A stretch of 64,000 bases of DNA from the NCBI RefSeq assembly GCF_024713975.1, contig NC_091104.1:11303580-11367579 (forward strand), read 5' to 3'. This DNA is from Paralichthys olivaceus. Lineage: Eukaryota > Chordata > Actinopteri > Pleuronectiformes > Paralichthyidae. The notes under the pieces are model-generated. The model was not told the DNA's origin, ran no database searches, and saw nothing but the letters and a program-made list of their open reading frames with translations. Both the position numbers and the translations under genes were made by a program. This document shows, in pieces, positions 45,501 to 57,350 of this stretch (position 1 is the first letter of the stretch; the number at the start of each line of letters is the position of its first letter).

Positions 45501-48289
45501 TGCAACAAGATAATTGATCTAAAAGAAAGATGTTTTCCAAGAGAACCATGCACAAATGACAGAACAGAATAGCGGTGACGACTGCACCTACATACATATG
45601 GAAGAGGAAGTTCTTTTTGTCAGCCAACAAAATGTTTTGATAGGCAAATTGGAAAAAAAGGAAGCTGCTGCAAGCCTGGCTTGTTTTGAATTTCTCCACA
45701 AGTATATTTTTATAACATAACATTATACAAATGTACTGATAGACATGTTAACAGATTTTAACTGTCATACTGTTACGTCACCTCGAGCTGTCCTTGCCTA
45801 ATTATCGCTTGCTTGAAATCTGCACCATGGACTAGGATCTGCACAAGTTGTTCCTCTTCCTGCTTCCTCCCTTTTGCTTTTTATAGTTTCATGTGGAACC
45901 ATGTGTCCCCTGTGTTCCTCTGCAGCCAGTGGGGGGAGAGGGGCTTCGTCTTCATCTGCAGATTTAATGTTATTAAGCAGGAGAATTTTAAATTTCTTTT
46001 TTTATCCATCTGGACTTCATCTGAAACATGAAGCTCTGCCAAGAGATGATGAGTAAAACACTAAACTGAGCGTTCCTGGTGCAGAGCAACATTTCTTCAG
46101 GCGTCAGTGAGAACCTTTCCACCATTAGAGAGCTCTGCAATTTATCCTGAAGGGCACTGCAGAAACACAAATTCATCCATCAAGTGGGGAGGGCGCAGAA
46201 AAATTCACCCCCTGTTCCGGATAGATCGAATCGAAGGGTTGTAAGAGTTGCTCATGTTCAGTTCTCTTTAATGTGTTTGAAAATGCTCATGAATCACCTG
46301 TGAGGAGAGAGCACTGTGAGGGGTTACCTCATTCTCTATTTCTAGTGTTTTTGTTAGTCATAAAACTTACATATCTCAGCTTTGTGGTACAACTCATACA
46401 GAGATTGAACTTGTCTTCTTCTTTTTATTTTAAGATCTCAAGTGATTCCTCCTGAGGAGTTCCACTTTAATGATCTTTGACTTGCAAAATAGTGTGACTC
46501 ACCGAGGGTGTGGGTGAGACTTTTCCTCAAAATTCAAAGCTGAGGAAGTGCGTCTGAAGGCTGAAAGGATGCAAGAAGTATATGGGAAAAAATGACATGA
46601 TATGAGGGTGAACATATAAAGTAAATACTCTATAGGCCAATTACAGTAATAGTCAAAGTTTTCAGTCACATCTTTATTTTACTACTTTGTTCTGACTAAG
46701 ATGAAAAAGATCAAATCCCTTATCATAAATTTGCCCTTTCAGATCAGATTAAAAAAAGTATTTAATTAAGATTTCTATTCATATATATATTCAAACTCTA
46801 AAACTTTCACTTCAGATATGAATGTATCGTTCAGTGTTTTTATTTACCTCATTAAGGATACGAGCTAGAGGCATTTCTAAAGAAAGAGAAAAAGCACAGA
46901 AATAGTGACAGAATGCCATGAAATACAATAAACCTCGAAACAAACATGACCTAATCATAACGCCAGGACTCATTTCCCTCACTTTCAGTCAGATGATGAG
47001 GTTGTTTCCAGAATAAGTAGCTGATGAGGAGAAAGTGTGAAAGTGCTGAGAGCAACAGGAAGGATGGTGAAGAAGAGGAAAACACTTTGGAGGGAGTGTC
47101 AGACGCTCGCCCGGAGGAGCCCGGCGTGTTTGACATCCAACGCAACAGGAGGGATATGTGAAGTTCTCCTGACAATGTGTCTGGCAGTGAAGATACTGGA
47201 GTGAAGAGATATGATAATATGATGTGATGTGAAGAAGAGGAACTGGCATGTCAGTCATCTGATGCTGAAACAACACAGAAGGTTTTAAACCTCGATCAGA
47301 GGTTTATGTCTGAGTGTGGGTGACAACAATGACAGTTGACAGTTGTTGGTAAATGATAATATCAATAATAATAATATATTTATAACAAATTCTTCTAAAC
47401 CAAGAAACAAAATGCTTCTCAAATCAAAACACACGATTAAAATACATAAAAATAACAAACAGTCATAAAATAATTCATTTAAAGAATGTATTATTAAGTA
47501 TGGTTGAGCTTCAGTGTTCTCGCCATCATTTGTCACATTTGTAAAAAACACTTTAAAAATTCCAGTACTTTGAAATGCTCTCTGCTCTAAATATATGTAT
47601 TATTATCGATGAGTCACACTGAAAATGGAAGAGAAACGTACAACTATAAATATATATATATATATCTCTATGTATTATTTCAATTATTCTTATCTTTTTT
47701 AATTATATAACTGTTTAGAATAATGAAAAACTAGTATGAAAGAAACTGCCTGCTCTTCTGAAAAAGCAAATATAGCATTTTTGATAGTTTTACTGCAGCA
47801 AATCTACTTCATAGTTGGACATCAGAAATTGCTGAATGTAAATAAAGCTCTATTGACTGTTTGATTTATTCTTGGACCTATTGAAGTAAATACAATAAAA
47901 CTACATCGAGTCTATTCTTAGTTGAGATCAGAACTGGATTATGTCATGTGGTTACCTCACAGCCCCGGACTGCTATATTTGTCCATCTGTTTCCTTTTTT
48001 AGCACACGAGTGTATTTGTCAGTGATTCTTCTCTGTGGCACGTGCATGTGGACGTTACCCTGAGAATTGCAGGAGTTTTCATCTGCCAGCACCAGTCCCA
48101 GCCGCCAGGGCTGCGATTGGCACAAGTTGATTATGTTTAACACGAGGAGGATCCTTGATAACAAGATAACAAAAACTGAAATGTCATGAATCCCCACTGT
48201 AGCTGCACACTGCTTTTTAAAATTCCAACACGCATCATGTTCCTGTTACATGTGTGTGTACGTATGTCAGATCCCCAGTGATGATTAAT

Positions 48290-48375
48290 TACTTGAATTT
48301 TATTTGTATAGCGCCAAATCATAATATACATTATCTCAAGGCACTTTACATAGAAGGTCAAGACCTCACTGTCCC
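48290..48375 (+). repeat. Teleost repeat of the 'tatagcgccaaatca' type
   Basis: ttttatttgtatagcgccaa, then atcataatatacattatctcaaggcactttaca. A second, more diverged copy lies at 53887-53955 in the same orientation. Confidence 0.65.
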
Positions 48376-48619
48376 ATGTATCCGTCTTGCCTGAAAGGGA
48401 ACAGGCTCACATGTGCCACGACTGAAACTCTGCCAGCACCCAGGTAGACGCTGCTATTCACTGACCAAACCTATTGATCCTCATGCTATCTCCACTTCCA
48501 CTTGTGCCTCACAAGGGCGGTGCAAGGTGAGAGGATGAATATTCATAATGGCTCTTTTATGGCCCCCAAGGTTCTGCTGATGCAGGTGTTTCAGTGTTAG
48601 GTGAAGCATCTTATCTGAC

Positions 48620-48652
48620 ATGGATGGATGAATGGATGGATGGATGGATGGG
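48620..48652. repeat. (GGAT)n microsatellite
   Basis: Tandem ggat/gaat units. Confidence 0.85.
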
Positions 48653-48963
48653 AGAGAGAGGCAGAACACAGACTCACATGGACGAGCACATGTCCTTTCC
48701 AGCCTGTGTTGTTACGGAGGCATGATGGCAAAATGAGTGTCACGCATTCCTAATACCAGAGGTAATAAAACGTGAGATGCAGATTATTGCCAGCTCCTCC
48801 ATCTCTGAGGTCGTCAGGATTCTGTATAAATAAAGATCAAGATTACACTTTAAATGTCACGTGTTTTTCACAGGGACACTGTGGGGACTCGCTTCCAAAC
48901 TGGGGACATTAAGGTCCCCACAAGGTTGAACTTTCCTTTGTGTGCCTTTGTACATTTTTACAC

Positions 48964-48986
48964 GTGTGTGTGTGTGTGTGTGTGTA
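48964..48986. repeat. (GT)n microsatellite
   Basis: Uninterrupted GT run. Confidence 0.9.
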
Positions 48987-50143
48987 TAAGCTGCAGGAAC
49001 GTGAGTTTGTGTTTTCTTGTTAGGTTCAATAAACAATTCTGAGGTTATTAGATTATTGTGTCAAACAAACAAGAAGAATTGATGATATTAAAGGAACAAT
49101 TATTGTAGATCATTATAATATAATATAATAGCTATTTGCTGGAACAAAACACTACAGATTATTCGATAACATTATTTTGTGATATCTACATAAAATATAT
49201 TTGTATGTGAAATTATCACAGCTTGCTGCACTTCCATAACTGTCCACTAGAGAGCTTCGGAAATCCATATTTGCCATTTTGTACACTGAACATGAAAGCA
49301 CTCTCTCTCTCTCTATATATAGATATATATTATCTTAGTTATATATATAACAAAACACAACATACAGATGAATTGCAAGTATTACACAATAGCTGTATAA
49401 AATAAAAGTCAGAGCGATTTCTCTTTATACTTTTGAATTTTAGGATCAGTTTGCTATTGAAATCACTGAAAAGAAAACATTGAACTCACACATATTTATT
49501 TGTTTCATTTTAATATGAGACCATTCACAGGTTGGATATTGGCATTGGCTTTGAAAGGATGATGGTACTTACAAGAAAAAATATATCAGCTTAGTCTCTT
49601 AAATATTACACCGTCCCCATTTTTGATAAACATACCTAAAACAAAACACGTACATAAACACACAAACATACAACAACACATTACATGTGACGTCCATCTT
49701 TGAATGAGCTCAGACTACCTCAACACCACTGTGCTGTTCAGAAGCAAAAATAATCCTCAGTCACCACAACCACCAATGATAAAATAATCTCTACAGTCAA
49801 AATAATAATAATGATAATGTCCACGCCGGTGGACGCCTATAAGAGCAACTATAGCACCAATAATAAAAATAATGGTGACAGTAGGATATCATCATCAATA
49901 ATTATATATAACAAAATATATATTTTTTCACAAATTCCCCATTTACTCCTGTTTGAGTAATGGTTGTTAAAAATTACTTTTGCAGAATGTCGTTTTCAGA
50001 CTCATCTGCTTCGGTTTTAACTATAAAATCTGAGTTTTTGTTGAAGAATAGACACTACACTATCTTTATTTCTTGAAACATGTCTATTCTCAACTTCTGC
50101 AACTAGATGTCTCATAATTATCATTTCCTATCCTGCGTTACCT

Positions 50144-51112
50144 CTACACCACACCCTCATGTTTGCTTCTCTTCTTTCCTTGGAAGAAGAGAACAACCTG
50201 ATTAACATTTTTCTGTCCTGTTCTCGTGATGAAGCAGTAGAGCAGCGGGTCTGCCAGGCAGTTGAGGCTTGAGATGGCAATGCTGATTTTGTAGGGATAG
50301 AGGAACCATGCAACGTCAGTGCAGTGATACACCAGCGCTCGGAGCAGCATCATGACGTGGATGGGTCCAAAGCAGAACAAGAGGCAGAGTAGAACCACTG
50401 TCAGCAGCCTGGAAATCCGTTTCCGCTCCTGTTCCTCTGTGGCCTGGTTGGATTTCACCGCCATGCAGATCCCCCAGGTGGAAAACACCACCAGGAGAAC
50501 AGGAACTACAAGCCCCAGGAAGAAGCGCAACATGTTTGCACGAAACAGATTCTCTGAGAGCGGGAGGAAGGTGTCGAAGCACACGTAAGACTTGTTGTTT
50601 TCCAGGTATGAGTCCTCCCACGTGATGGTGGCGGCATTGAAACACATCACCAACACCCAAATGGCAACGCTCACTGCTGCTGCAGTGCCAACTTTCCTCA
50701 AGGATGCACACTTTAGTGGGTGGACCACTGCCAGGTAGCGGTCGATGGCGACGCAGCAGAGGAAAGCTTCGCTGGTGTAGAAGTTGGTGAAGAGAGAGTA
50801 GACGGAGAGCAAACACATGTAACCTCCGTGGTTCCAGACTCCCTTCCACAGGAAGTCCAGCCACAGAGACAAACCCACAGTGAAGGTCAGGTCGCTCAGG
50901 GCCAGGTTGAACAAATACACACCCAGCTCATTCTTCTGTCTAATGTGCTGCCATGACACGTAGAGGGAGAAGGCGTTGGACGGGATGGCGGTGATGATGA
51001 TGGCCATGTAGAAAAATAGGAACGACCTCCTCCTGAATATGTTGTCCACCGAGTTACAGTCTGAGTGATTGGCCACCAAGGTGAAGTTGTCCATTACAGA
51101 TGTAAGGTTCAT
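50144..51112 (-). CDS. gpr65: GPR65-like proton-sensing G-protein-coupled receptor
   Basis: Rhodopsin-class receptor; GPR65 (TDAG8) signals extracellular acid through Gs/cAMP, mainly in leukocytes (family knowledge). The frame gives 322 aa from ATG at 51110-51112 (human GPR65 337). Seen: three N-terminal sequons (NLT, NFT, NHS), seven hydrophobic segments, TM2 LFNLALSDL, TM3 Cys, DRYLAVVHPLK, ITWED in ECL2, KRISRLLTVVLLCLLFCFGP in TM6, and DPLLYCF in TM7, a DPxxY form shared by this subfamily. Histidines near TM2/ECL1 (WNHGG) and ECL3 (VYHCTD) could take part in pH sensing. The frame is open further upstream to 51265, but that part includes repeat-like sequence and a splice acceptor (tctacaag, exon edge about 51122), so I place the start at MNLTSVMDNF. 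GPR4/GPR68 are alternatives; position next to KCNK10 supports GPR65. Confidence 0.85.
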   Translation of the reverse strand: MNLTSVMDNFTLVANHSDCNSVDNIFRRRSFLFFYMAIIITAIPSNAFSLYVSWQHIRQKNELGVYLFNLALSDLTFTVGLSLWLDFLWKGVWNHGGYMCLLSVYSLFTNFYTSEAFLCCVAIDRYLAVVHPLKCASLRKVGTAAAVSVAIWVLVMCFNAATITWEDSYLENNKSYVCFDTFLPLSENLFRANMLRFFLGLVVPVLLVVFSTWGICMAVKSNQATEEQERKRISRLLTVVLLCLLFCFGPIHVMMLLRALVYHCTDVAWFLYPYKISIAISSLNCLADPLLYCFITRTGQKNVNQVVLFFQGKKRSKHEGVV

Positions 51113-51239
51113 ACGCTCCCAGCTTGTAGAGAAACACAGAGCGACAGTTACAGCAGTGTAGTTGAATATGCAAACTTTTAAGATAGAAGGGCCATTGATA
51201 AAAGGTTTTGCTTTCACCCTTGACTGTTTGTTGGTTGGT

Positions 51240-51375
51240 TTGTGAGGAAGATCACCCGAACACAACTAAACAGATTTACATGAAACTTGGGGGAAGGATG
51301 TGGTAGGGGTCAGGGAAAGCCCCATGATGTTTTGGTGCAGGGAGTGAATCCAGGGATTTATTTAACTTCCCTTAA
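51240..51375. repeat. Teleost interspersed repeat upstream of GPR65
   Basis: Contains 'catgaaacttgggggaagga', 'ggtaggggtcagggaaagcc', 'catgatgttttggtgcaggg' and 'gaatccagggatttatttaa', which I recall as a common fish repeat; related copy at 21495-21590. Confidence 0.6.
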
Positions 51376-54300
51376 CATAGTGAGATAGGGCTTCTTTTTT
51401 TGTTTTACTTCTCCATGACTTCCGAGGGAATATTACATTTTTTTTGATTCACAAACAAATTAATCAATTTAAGCAAACAATCGTGATCATGAGTGAGATA
51501 TTTTACCATTGGAAGAATCACCTTGTCAGTTCATGGAAAAACTACAAACATGATGCTGTTATTCAGTTACTTCAAACCAAGTTGTGTTTGTGACTTATTG
51601 GCTGACATACATAACAGAACCAATATATCTGCAATAAGTTACTGTTGTCAAATATATTGACTCAATCAATACATGTCTGGCTTTCCATTTGAAAACAGAA
51701 TAATGAATAACTTCTTTGAAAGAAACTTTCTAGAATCTGAAATTTGACTTTTATAACAGAAAGTTTTTGTTACAAACTGGGTTTGTGGAGTTTTAAAGAC
51801 ATGGGTGTTTACAAGTCACAGAGAATGTAAAGATAGATACTACCTTGATGCATCATGGGAAATGTAGGATTCAGAGAAACTGGGGCTTGAATTGTTTAAA
51901 AGTCAGGATATGTAAACCTATGCTGCTTTGATTTAAAAAAACATTGTGTCCCTGTGAATGAAGGAAAGTGAAGGTTCACTTGACACTAATGACAAAATGT
52001 TCTCACAGTTCAACATTCTCATAAAGTTTTGAGATTTGTTTCCTACTCATTCAGTATGTTTCAGTTCATGTCTAAAATGTCAACTAACTTGAACTAAACT
52101 ATCAGCATCAACCATCAACACAAGTTTTTTTATCAAGTTTTTACAAGGAAAAGCATGAACTTACTTCAAATATTGAAAAAAGAAATCATAAAGTTCAACT
52201 CACTGTGGTTTCAGCTGAGCTTCTGCTCCAGACTCTGTTCAAAACGTTAGAAAACAGATTAGAATCATTTAGAAATTAGAAACATTAACACAGAAAAAGT
52301 TATTCAGTTGTCTTGACGTCTTCTTCCTAATCAGACGGTTTGAAGAAACAGGAAGAGTCTGCAACCGCCTCCTCGTCGCCCCTGACTACTGTATGTAATT
52401 TACTGGGTGATAGGCCATCACGGAACAAACTGTTAGGGGAACACATGGCGGATTTAATTTGAGTCTATACGAGGCTGCTCGAGTTTATGTTTGTTGAGTC
52501 AATAAAGAAAAGGCGATGATGGTTATTGTATGATAACAGAATATATATCTGCTTGACTAATTGTTTCCATTAGCATAGTTATGTTGCTACAGCTTGTTGT
52601 AACACACATAGTGTAATAACTATGTGCTCTTGCAGAAATGTTAACGTTTTTTAAAGGTCTGTCGTAAAAACTATACTCACTTTCACCCTTGTTAAACCAA
52701 TATTGTATTAATAAAATGTGTATCGTTTTTTCTTACAAATAGAAAGGAAGAACAAATAAAAGAGATGAATTCTTTTTTTCTAAATTTGAAGTTCATGCTT
52801 TTCCTTGTAAAAACTTAAAGTTAAAGTACTTATGTTAAGTTAATTTGACCTACATCCAATGCAAATACCTATACAGTGTTACCTTTTCAATGCAGATAAG
52901 GGCACATTTTCTATTTAAAAAAAATAAATAAAAATTCTGCGATTCGATGTAAATAACAAAACAAATCTATTCACAAATTAATGGAAACATAAATCTTTAT
53001 ACATTGTAGGGTTAAATTGTCCAATAAAATGTCTACACCTATTAAATTAGGCTCATAAATAATAATTTGTATTTTATTTCCTTTTGCAATTACTGTCCAA
53101 AAAAAACCTCTATATAAAAACTGACTGAACTCTCTAATCATTCCCTCCACCACATAAAAACTCCCCCTGCTTTTTTTTCTCTAGAGCTTTCCTAATCTCT
53201 TTCTAAACACTCTCACTGATTTAAACACTGTATCATACGATCCTCTGCATAGTTTATAGTTCTGTTGGCAACTGTGACCATTTATGGATCTCTGAGCCCC
53301 TGAGCAGGGCTCCAGCGTGGCCCTGTGCAGAGTGCATGAAAGTCTTTATACTATATATTATAATCTAGTGTTTAATGAGAAGCAGGAACAACAGCAGTCT
53401 TTCTTTCCTGCTTTGTAGTGGCGATAACATGATGTGCTGAAAGCAAAATGAGGAAGAGAGGCACCAATAAACCCAAAATGATCGGCCTGTGTCTTTACTC
53501 CTACATCAAGCAATGTGAGGAGAAAGTTTGCAGCGCCCCTGTGTGGTCAAGTGTGTGGATGGCAATCCCTGAAGCCTACACTGAAGAAAAGAGCATAGGC
53601 AGCTGTATACATGTGCTGATCCATGATGTCGGAGGTAGATGTAGTCCAGTTTGTTTGGTTTAGCAGTGCTGAGTCCAAACTTACATGATGATGACGGATG
53701 TAAAAAGCAATGAAGAGCTCTGTAATGTGTTGACCTGAGATGTGTTTTGTGATGCAAATAGCTCCTGGTGGAAAATGCTACAAAATACATAAATAAAAGA
53801 AAGTAAAGTTAATTAGCTGTTATTGTATTGCCTCAGTATTACAGTTGTCTTTGTGACTTAAACATGTGCAGATAAAGTCTCTTCACTTCAATTCAATTGA
53901 ATTGTATTTGTAAAGCACCAAAACACAACATACATTATCTCAAGCACTTTAGACTTACACAAGTATAAAGAGCAGACTACAATATTGAAGAAATAATACA
54001 CATCGAAGGATCAGTATTAACAACCTAACAATGTCATTGGAGTTAGACATTTCAGTTAAGTATGTTTTTGATCACACTTTTGTATTTTTACTCCACAAGC
54101 AGAGAGAAACTTGCAATTACTGATTTTATCATGGTATTCAAAGCATACTCTTTAGCTGTGGGTCTATATGTAAACCTTTATCAGAGGGGGCCTCTTCATT
54201 ACAGATTCATTTTGAATACAGTTTGATTTGTTTTGACATTCTCTGCTGAGAAACGAGACTCACACAAGCAGCTATCAGGCTTAATAAGCAGGGAATGGGT

Positions 54301-56240
54301 GGTGGGTGAGGGGTCATTCTGCCTTTATTAGACTGTACCAAGAGTGATGAGACAGAGGTTCAGGGTTCACTTAATTAAATTGCTGACTTTTTAAGACCTT
54401 TTTAATACCAGGTAGCATACGATTTAATACAGGTTTCATACTCAGGCCGTCAACAGTATGATGAAAAACCTGGAGGGATGACATTAAGACACTAATGTTA
54501 AAGATGTAGGCAGCAGGAAATGTATGTATGGATATCCCAATAAAAAATAATTGTTTCATAAAACTGAGTAAAATATATTTTTTAAATGAACCCAATAATC
54601 ATTCCTTGAAGCTAACAATAGTGACAGTGCTTGCAAAAAGTGCACTAACTGTATCGTTCATGCGCAAGGATTGAAAATGTTTTACAAAAGGCATTAGCTG
54701 AAAAAGTAGAGGGACAAGAAGCTCTTCATGCAGAAAAAACTCAGATCCACTTAAAATACAAGGATTGGACATAAATTTTACAACAGTGGGTTATAGCAGC
54801 TGTAATTACCACTTGATGAGGCCAGAAATTGCCTGTGTACGTGCTCTGGATGGAATTAAACCCACTGACCAGTGCGACTGCCTAACTAGCCGTGGTCACA
54901 CAAACATCTGGCCCTTCTTCATTTAAGTGAAGAATGCGGCACGATGGAATTACTTCCTTTCTGGAATAAATATCTCCTCATTCTCTTTGTAGAGACTCAA
55001 ATCTGAACCAATGGAATGTGTGGAAATTAATCTGAGTAAGAGGGTGGGATAACATCTTGTTAAGGAAGCTCTGATTGATGGGATTCATGTTTGTGCACCT
55101 GCATTTTCAAAGAATGCAAGCAGGGGAGTAATTATTGGCACAGACAATAAAGAACAAAGATCTTTTTCACAGAAGAATGTGGAAAAGCATGTGTGTGCAT
55201 TGCATTAAAGAAAGGATGACATTTCTTTAGCTACTCCAGTTTCAGGGTTTTGTCAAAGCTGAAAACAGTGAAATGGGGCATCTGGCAAAATTCATTTTCA
55301 ATTCATCTGTGCTGACAACACATTGATATAAACACTGACACAAATTCGAGAACTGTCAAAAGCCATAAAAACCTCCTTTTAAATTTCTTAAATGAAAGAT
55401 GCAACTAAAACATAAAACCAAGACCTTCCCCCTGTAAAATAAACTTTTGAGTCTTTTCCAAGAATCTTTCAGGAAATGAAAGTCGTAGTACGGTGGGGAA
55501 ATGATGTAATCACAGCAGTGCATGGGCATAAACAAAGTTAAACCAGGCCAAAACAAGGCCTCACAGTAGATTAATGACATGAAATAAGTGGATGTCAGGT
55601 TGGAACATACAACAGAACAACAGGAGCATGCAACAGAACTAATGGAGATACACATGAATACTGTAGAGGACCTTTTTTAATGTCAATCCAATAAGTCAAT
55701 TAAATGATTTTCATCACAGCACCTATGTCAACATGCATATGCGTATGGTCATACAAAGTCAAAGTGAGTGGATAAAATCCTTATTAATCAACCATTTACA
55801 ACTATTGTAACTGTACAGTCAGTTGTTTTGAGGAGCAGGTCCCTGTATGCCTTCACAATCAGTTTATACATTCATTATGGAAGATTGTGTATTCACTTGA
55901 ATTGCTAATACAAAGTACTACAGTAATACACAAAAAGCAAGTGATGAATGAAGTTACTGTCTAGAGAGACTGCAGTAAACTTTCATTCCACTGTTTCAGG
56001 TGAACTATGAATTCAATAGTACACAAAGTACATGGGTGAACATTCTTCTATATGAGCCGACTGTATGGCAAAAGAAAAACTCTAAATAGAATTTAAGATA
56101 AATCAAGTTTTAATTTGTGTTTCTCATTCAAACACAAGTCATTCCCCCTACATATTTACCTCTATTGTCATAAGTATTATGGAATATGAGGCATATCCTG
56201 TATGTTGTATAATTTTACCCATTAGCAATATGAGTAAGTA
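51376..56240. other. GPR65-bradykinin receptor intergenic region
   Basis: AT-rich, without convincing ORFs. A repeat copy lies at 53887-53955. The 5' non-coding exon(s) of GPR65 may lie on its left side and the 3'UTR of the next receptor on its right (minus-strand ATTAAA at 56108-56113). Confidence 0.5.
53887..53955 (+). repeat. Second copy of the 'tatagcgccaaatca'-type repeat
   Basis: attgtatttgtaaagcacca followed by aaacacaacatacattatctcaagcactttaga; diverged relative of 48290-48375. Confidence 0.55.
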
Positions 56241-57350
56241 TCACATCTGATCATTAACATTAAAAATAACCACAGGCTTAATTTGCTCTGCTCTGTTAAT
56301 GTAAGTGGACAGAACAGAGCGTTGATATGTGGTCATATCTGATCCTCTGCGAGGATGCCTATTCCTCCTGTAGATGGCGATAACTTTCCTCCTAAAGTAC
56401 TGCCCTGAGAAGACATACAGCAGTGGGTTGAGGGCACTGTTGAGAAAGGCTAGATACGCTGAAATCTGACTTCCTATATCGAGAGTGTGAAACCAAAGCT
56501 CCTCGTCCAAAACCTTGACATCACAGAGTGTGTCGAGGAGGGTGAATATCTGGAAGGGGCCCCAACAAACAAAGAAGAGTAGGGTGACAGCACACATAAG
56601 TGCTGTGGCCTTTCTGTCATCAGTCTCATGAAAACCTATGCTCTCCCTCCTCTGACCTAAAGCTTTGATGATGTTTCCACTGCTGAAGACAATGATCAGA
56701 ACAGGCAGAGCAAAGCCAACAATGTTCAGCAGAATCTGATGAGCCAACTTCCAAGAGATATCATGAGAGAAATCCAATATACAGGATGTTGTCTGTTGGT
56801 CCTCGATAAACTTTACCTTTCTGTGAATCATAGTTGGAGTACTCAGTACAAATCCTAATATCCACAGGATGAGGCAGGCCACCTTGGCATAACGTGTCTG
56901 TCTCAGCCACCTGGCCTTCATGGTCTTTACGAGGGCTAGGTAGCGGTCAATGCTAATCATGACCAGGGTGAAGATGCTGGTGTAGAAATTGATGATGATT
57001 ATGGAGTTGACCAGTTTACATAGGGCATCTCCATACTGCCAGTTGAAGTCGTTGAGTATATACATTGCCCAAAAAGGAAGGCCACACAGCAGAATGAAGT
57101 CAGCCAGTGCCAGGTTGCCCAGATATATCTCTGCTACGGTCAGTCGATCCCTGTGGGCCGCATACACTGCCAGGACAAAGCTGTTAAAGAGAAGACCTAT
57201 CAGGCACAAGACGAAGATGTATGGGGGAACGGCAGTTTCAAGGACATCCCAGTCTGCGGAGGTTGGAGACTCTGATGGACCCACTGGCAGGGACGTGGTG
57301 CTGTTTTCAGACCAAAGTGTTCCCACCAAAGTAATCTTCATTGGCTCCAT
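56241..57350 (-). CDS. Bradykinin-receptor-like GPCR, divergent third member
   Basis: Rhodopsin-class receptor of 369 aa. Family signatures: LTVAEIYLGNLALADFILLC in TM2, LPFWAMYILNDFNWQYG, TM3 with SIDRYLALVKTM (close to the human B2 sequence after DRY), ECL2 Cys (TTSCILDF) pairing with the TM3 Cys (DALCKLVN), FFVCWGPFQIFTLLDTL in TM6 and LNSALNPLLYVFSGQYF in TM7. Unlike the two neighbours it has no Cys in the N-terminus, although ECL3 keeps one (LCDVKV), so the usual N-terminus-ECL3 disulfide cannot form. One sequon (NST) is present. The C-tail is long and basic. Start MEPM follows a probable splice acceptor (exon edge 57353); an upstream exon ends at a GTAAGA donor (exon edge 57564). Likely binds a kinin-type peptide and couples to Gq, by family; true ligand unknown. 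Confidence 0.85.
   Translation of the reverse strand: MEPMKITLVGTLWSENSTTSLPVGPSESPTSADWDVLETAVPPYIFVLCLIGLLFNSFVLAVYAAHRDRLTVAEIYLGNLALADFILLCGLPFWAMYILNDFNWQYGDALCKLVNSIIIINFYTSIFTLVMISIDRYLALVKTMKARWLRQTRYAKVACLILWILGFVLSTPTMIHRKVKFIEDQQTTSCILDFSHDISWKLAHQILLNIVGFALPVLIIVFSSGNIIKALGQRRESIGFHETDDRKATALMCAVTLLFFVCWGPFQIFTLLDTLCDVKVLDEELWFHTLDIGSQISAYLAFLNSALNPLLYVFSGQYFRRKVIAIYRRNRHPRRGSDMTTYQRSVLSTYINRAEQIKPVVIFNVNDQM

Larger units (their letters stand above)
43181..50143. other. KCNK10-GPR65 intergenic region
   Basis: 7 kb without a convincing gene. Holds a tRNA-type SINE (45290-45500), a repeat of the 'tatagcgccaaatca' type (48290-48375), and simple repeats near 47647-47666, 48620-48652 and 48964-48986. 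The GPR65 3'UTR probably occupies the right end; minus-strand AATAAA signals lie at 50065-50070 and 49495-49500. Confidence 0.5.

Noticed and set aside
45277-45723. 148-aa minus-strand open frame
   Set aside because: Runs over a SINE copy on the other strand; no similarity to a protein family.
46951-47276. Overlapping minus-strand frames with a GC-richer core around 47100
   Set aside because: No recognisable motif, no splice or start context, and different frames are equally open; may be conserved non-coding sequence, but this cannot be shown here.
51113-51265. Open N-terminal extension of the GPR65 frame
   Set aside because: Contains repeat-like sequence and a splice acceptor just upstream of MNLTSV; the extension has no receptor-like features.
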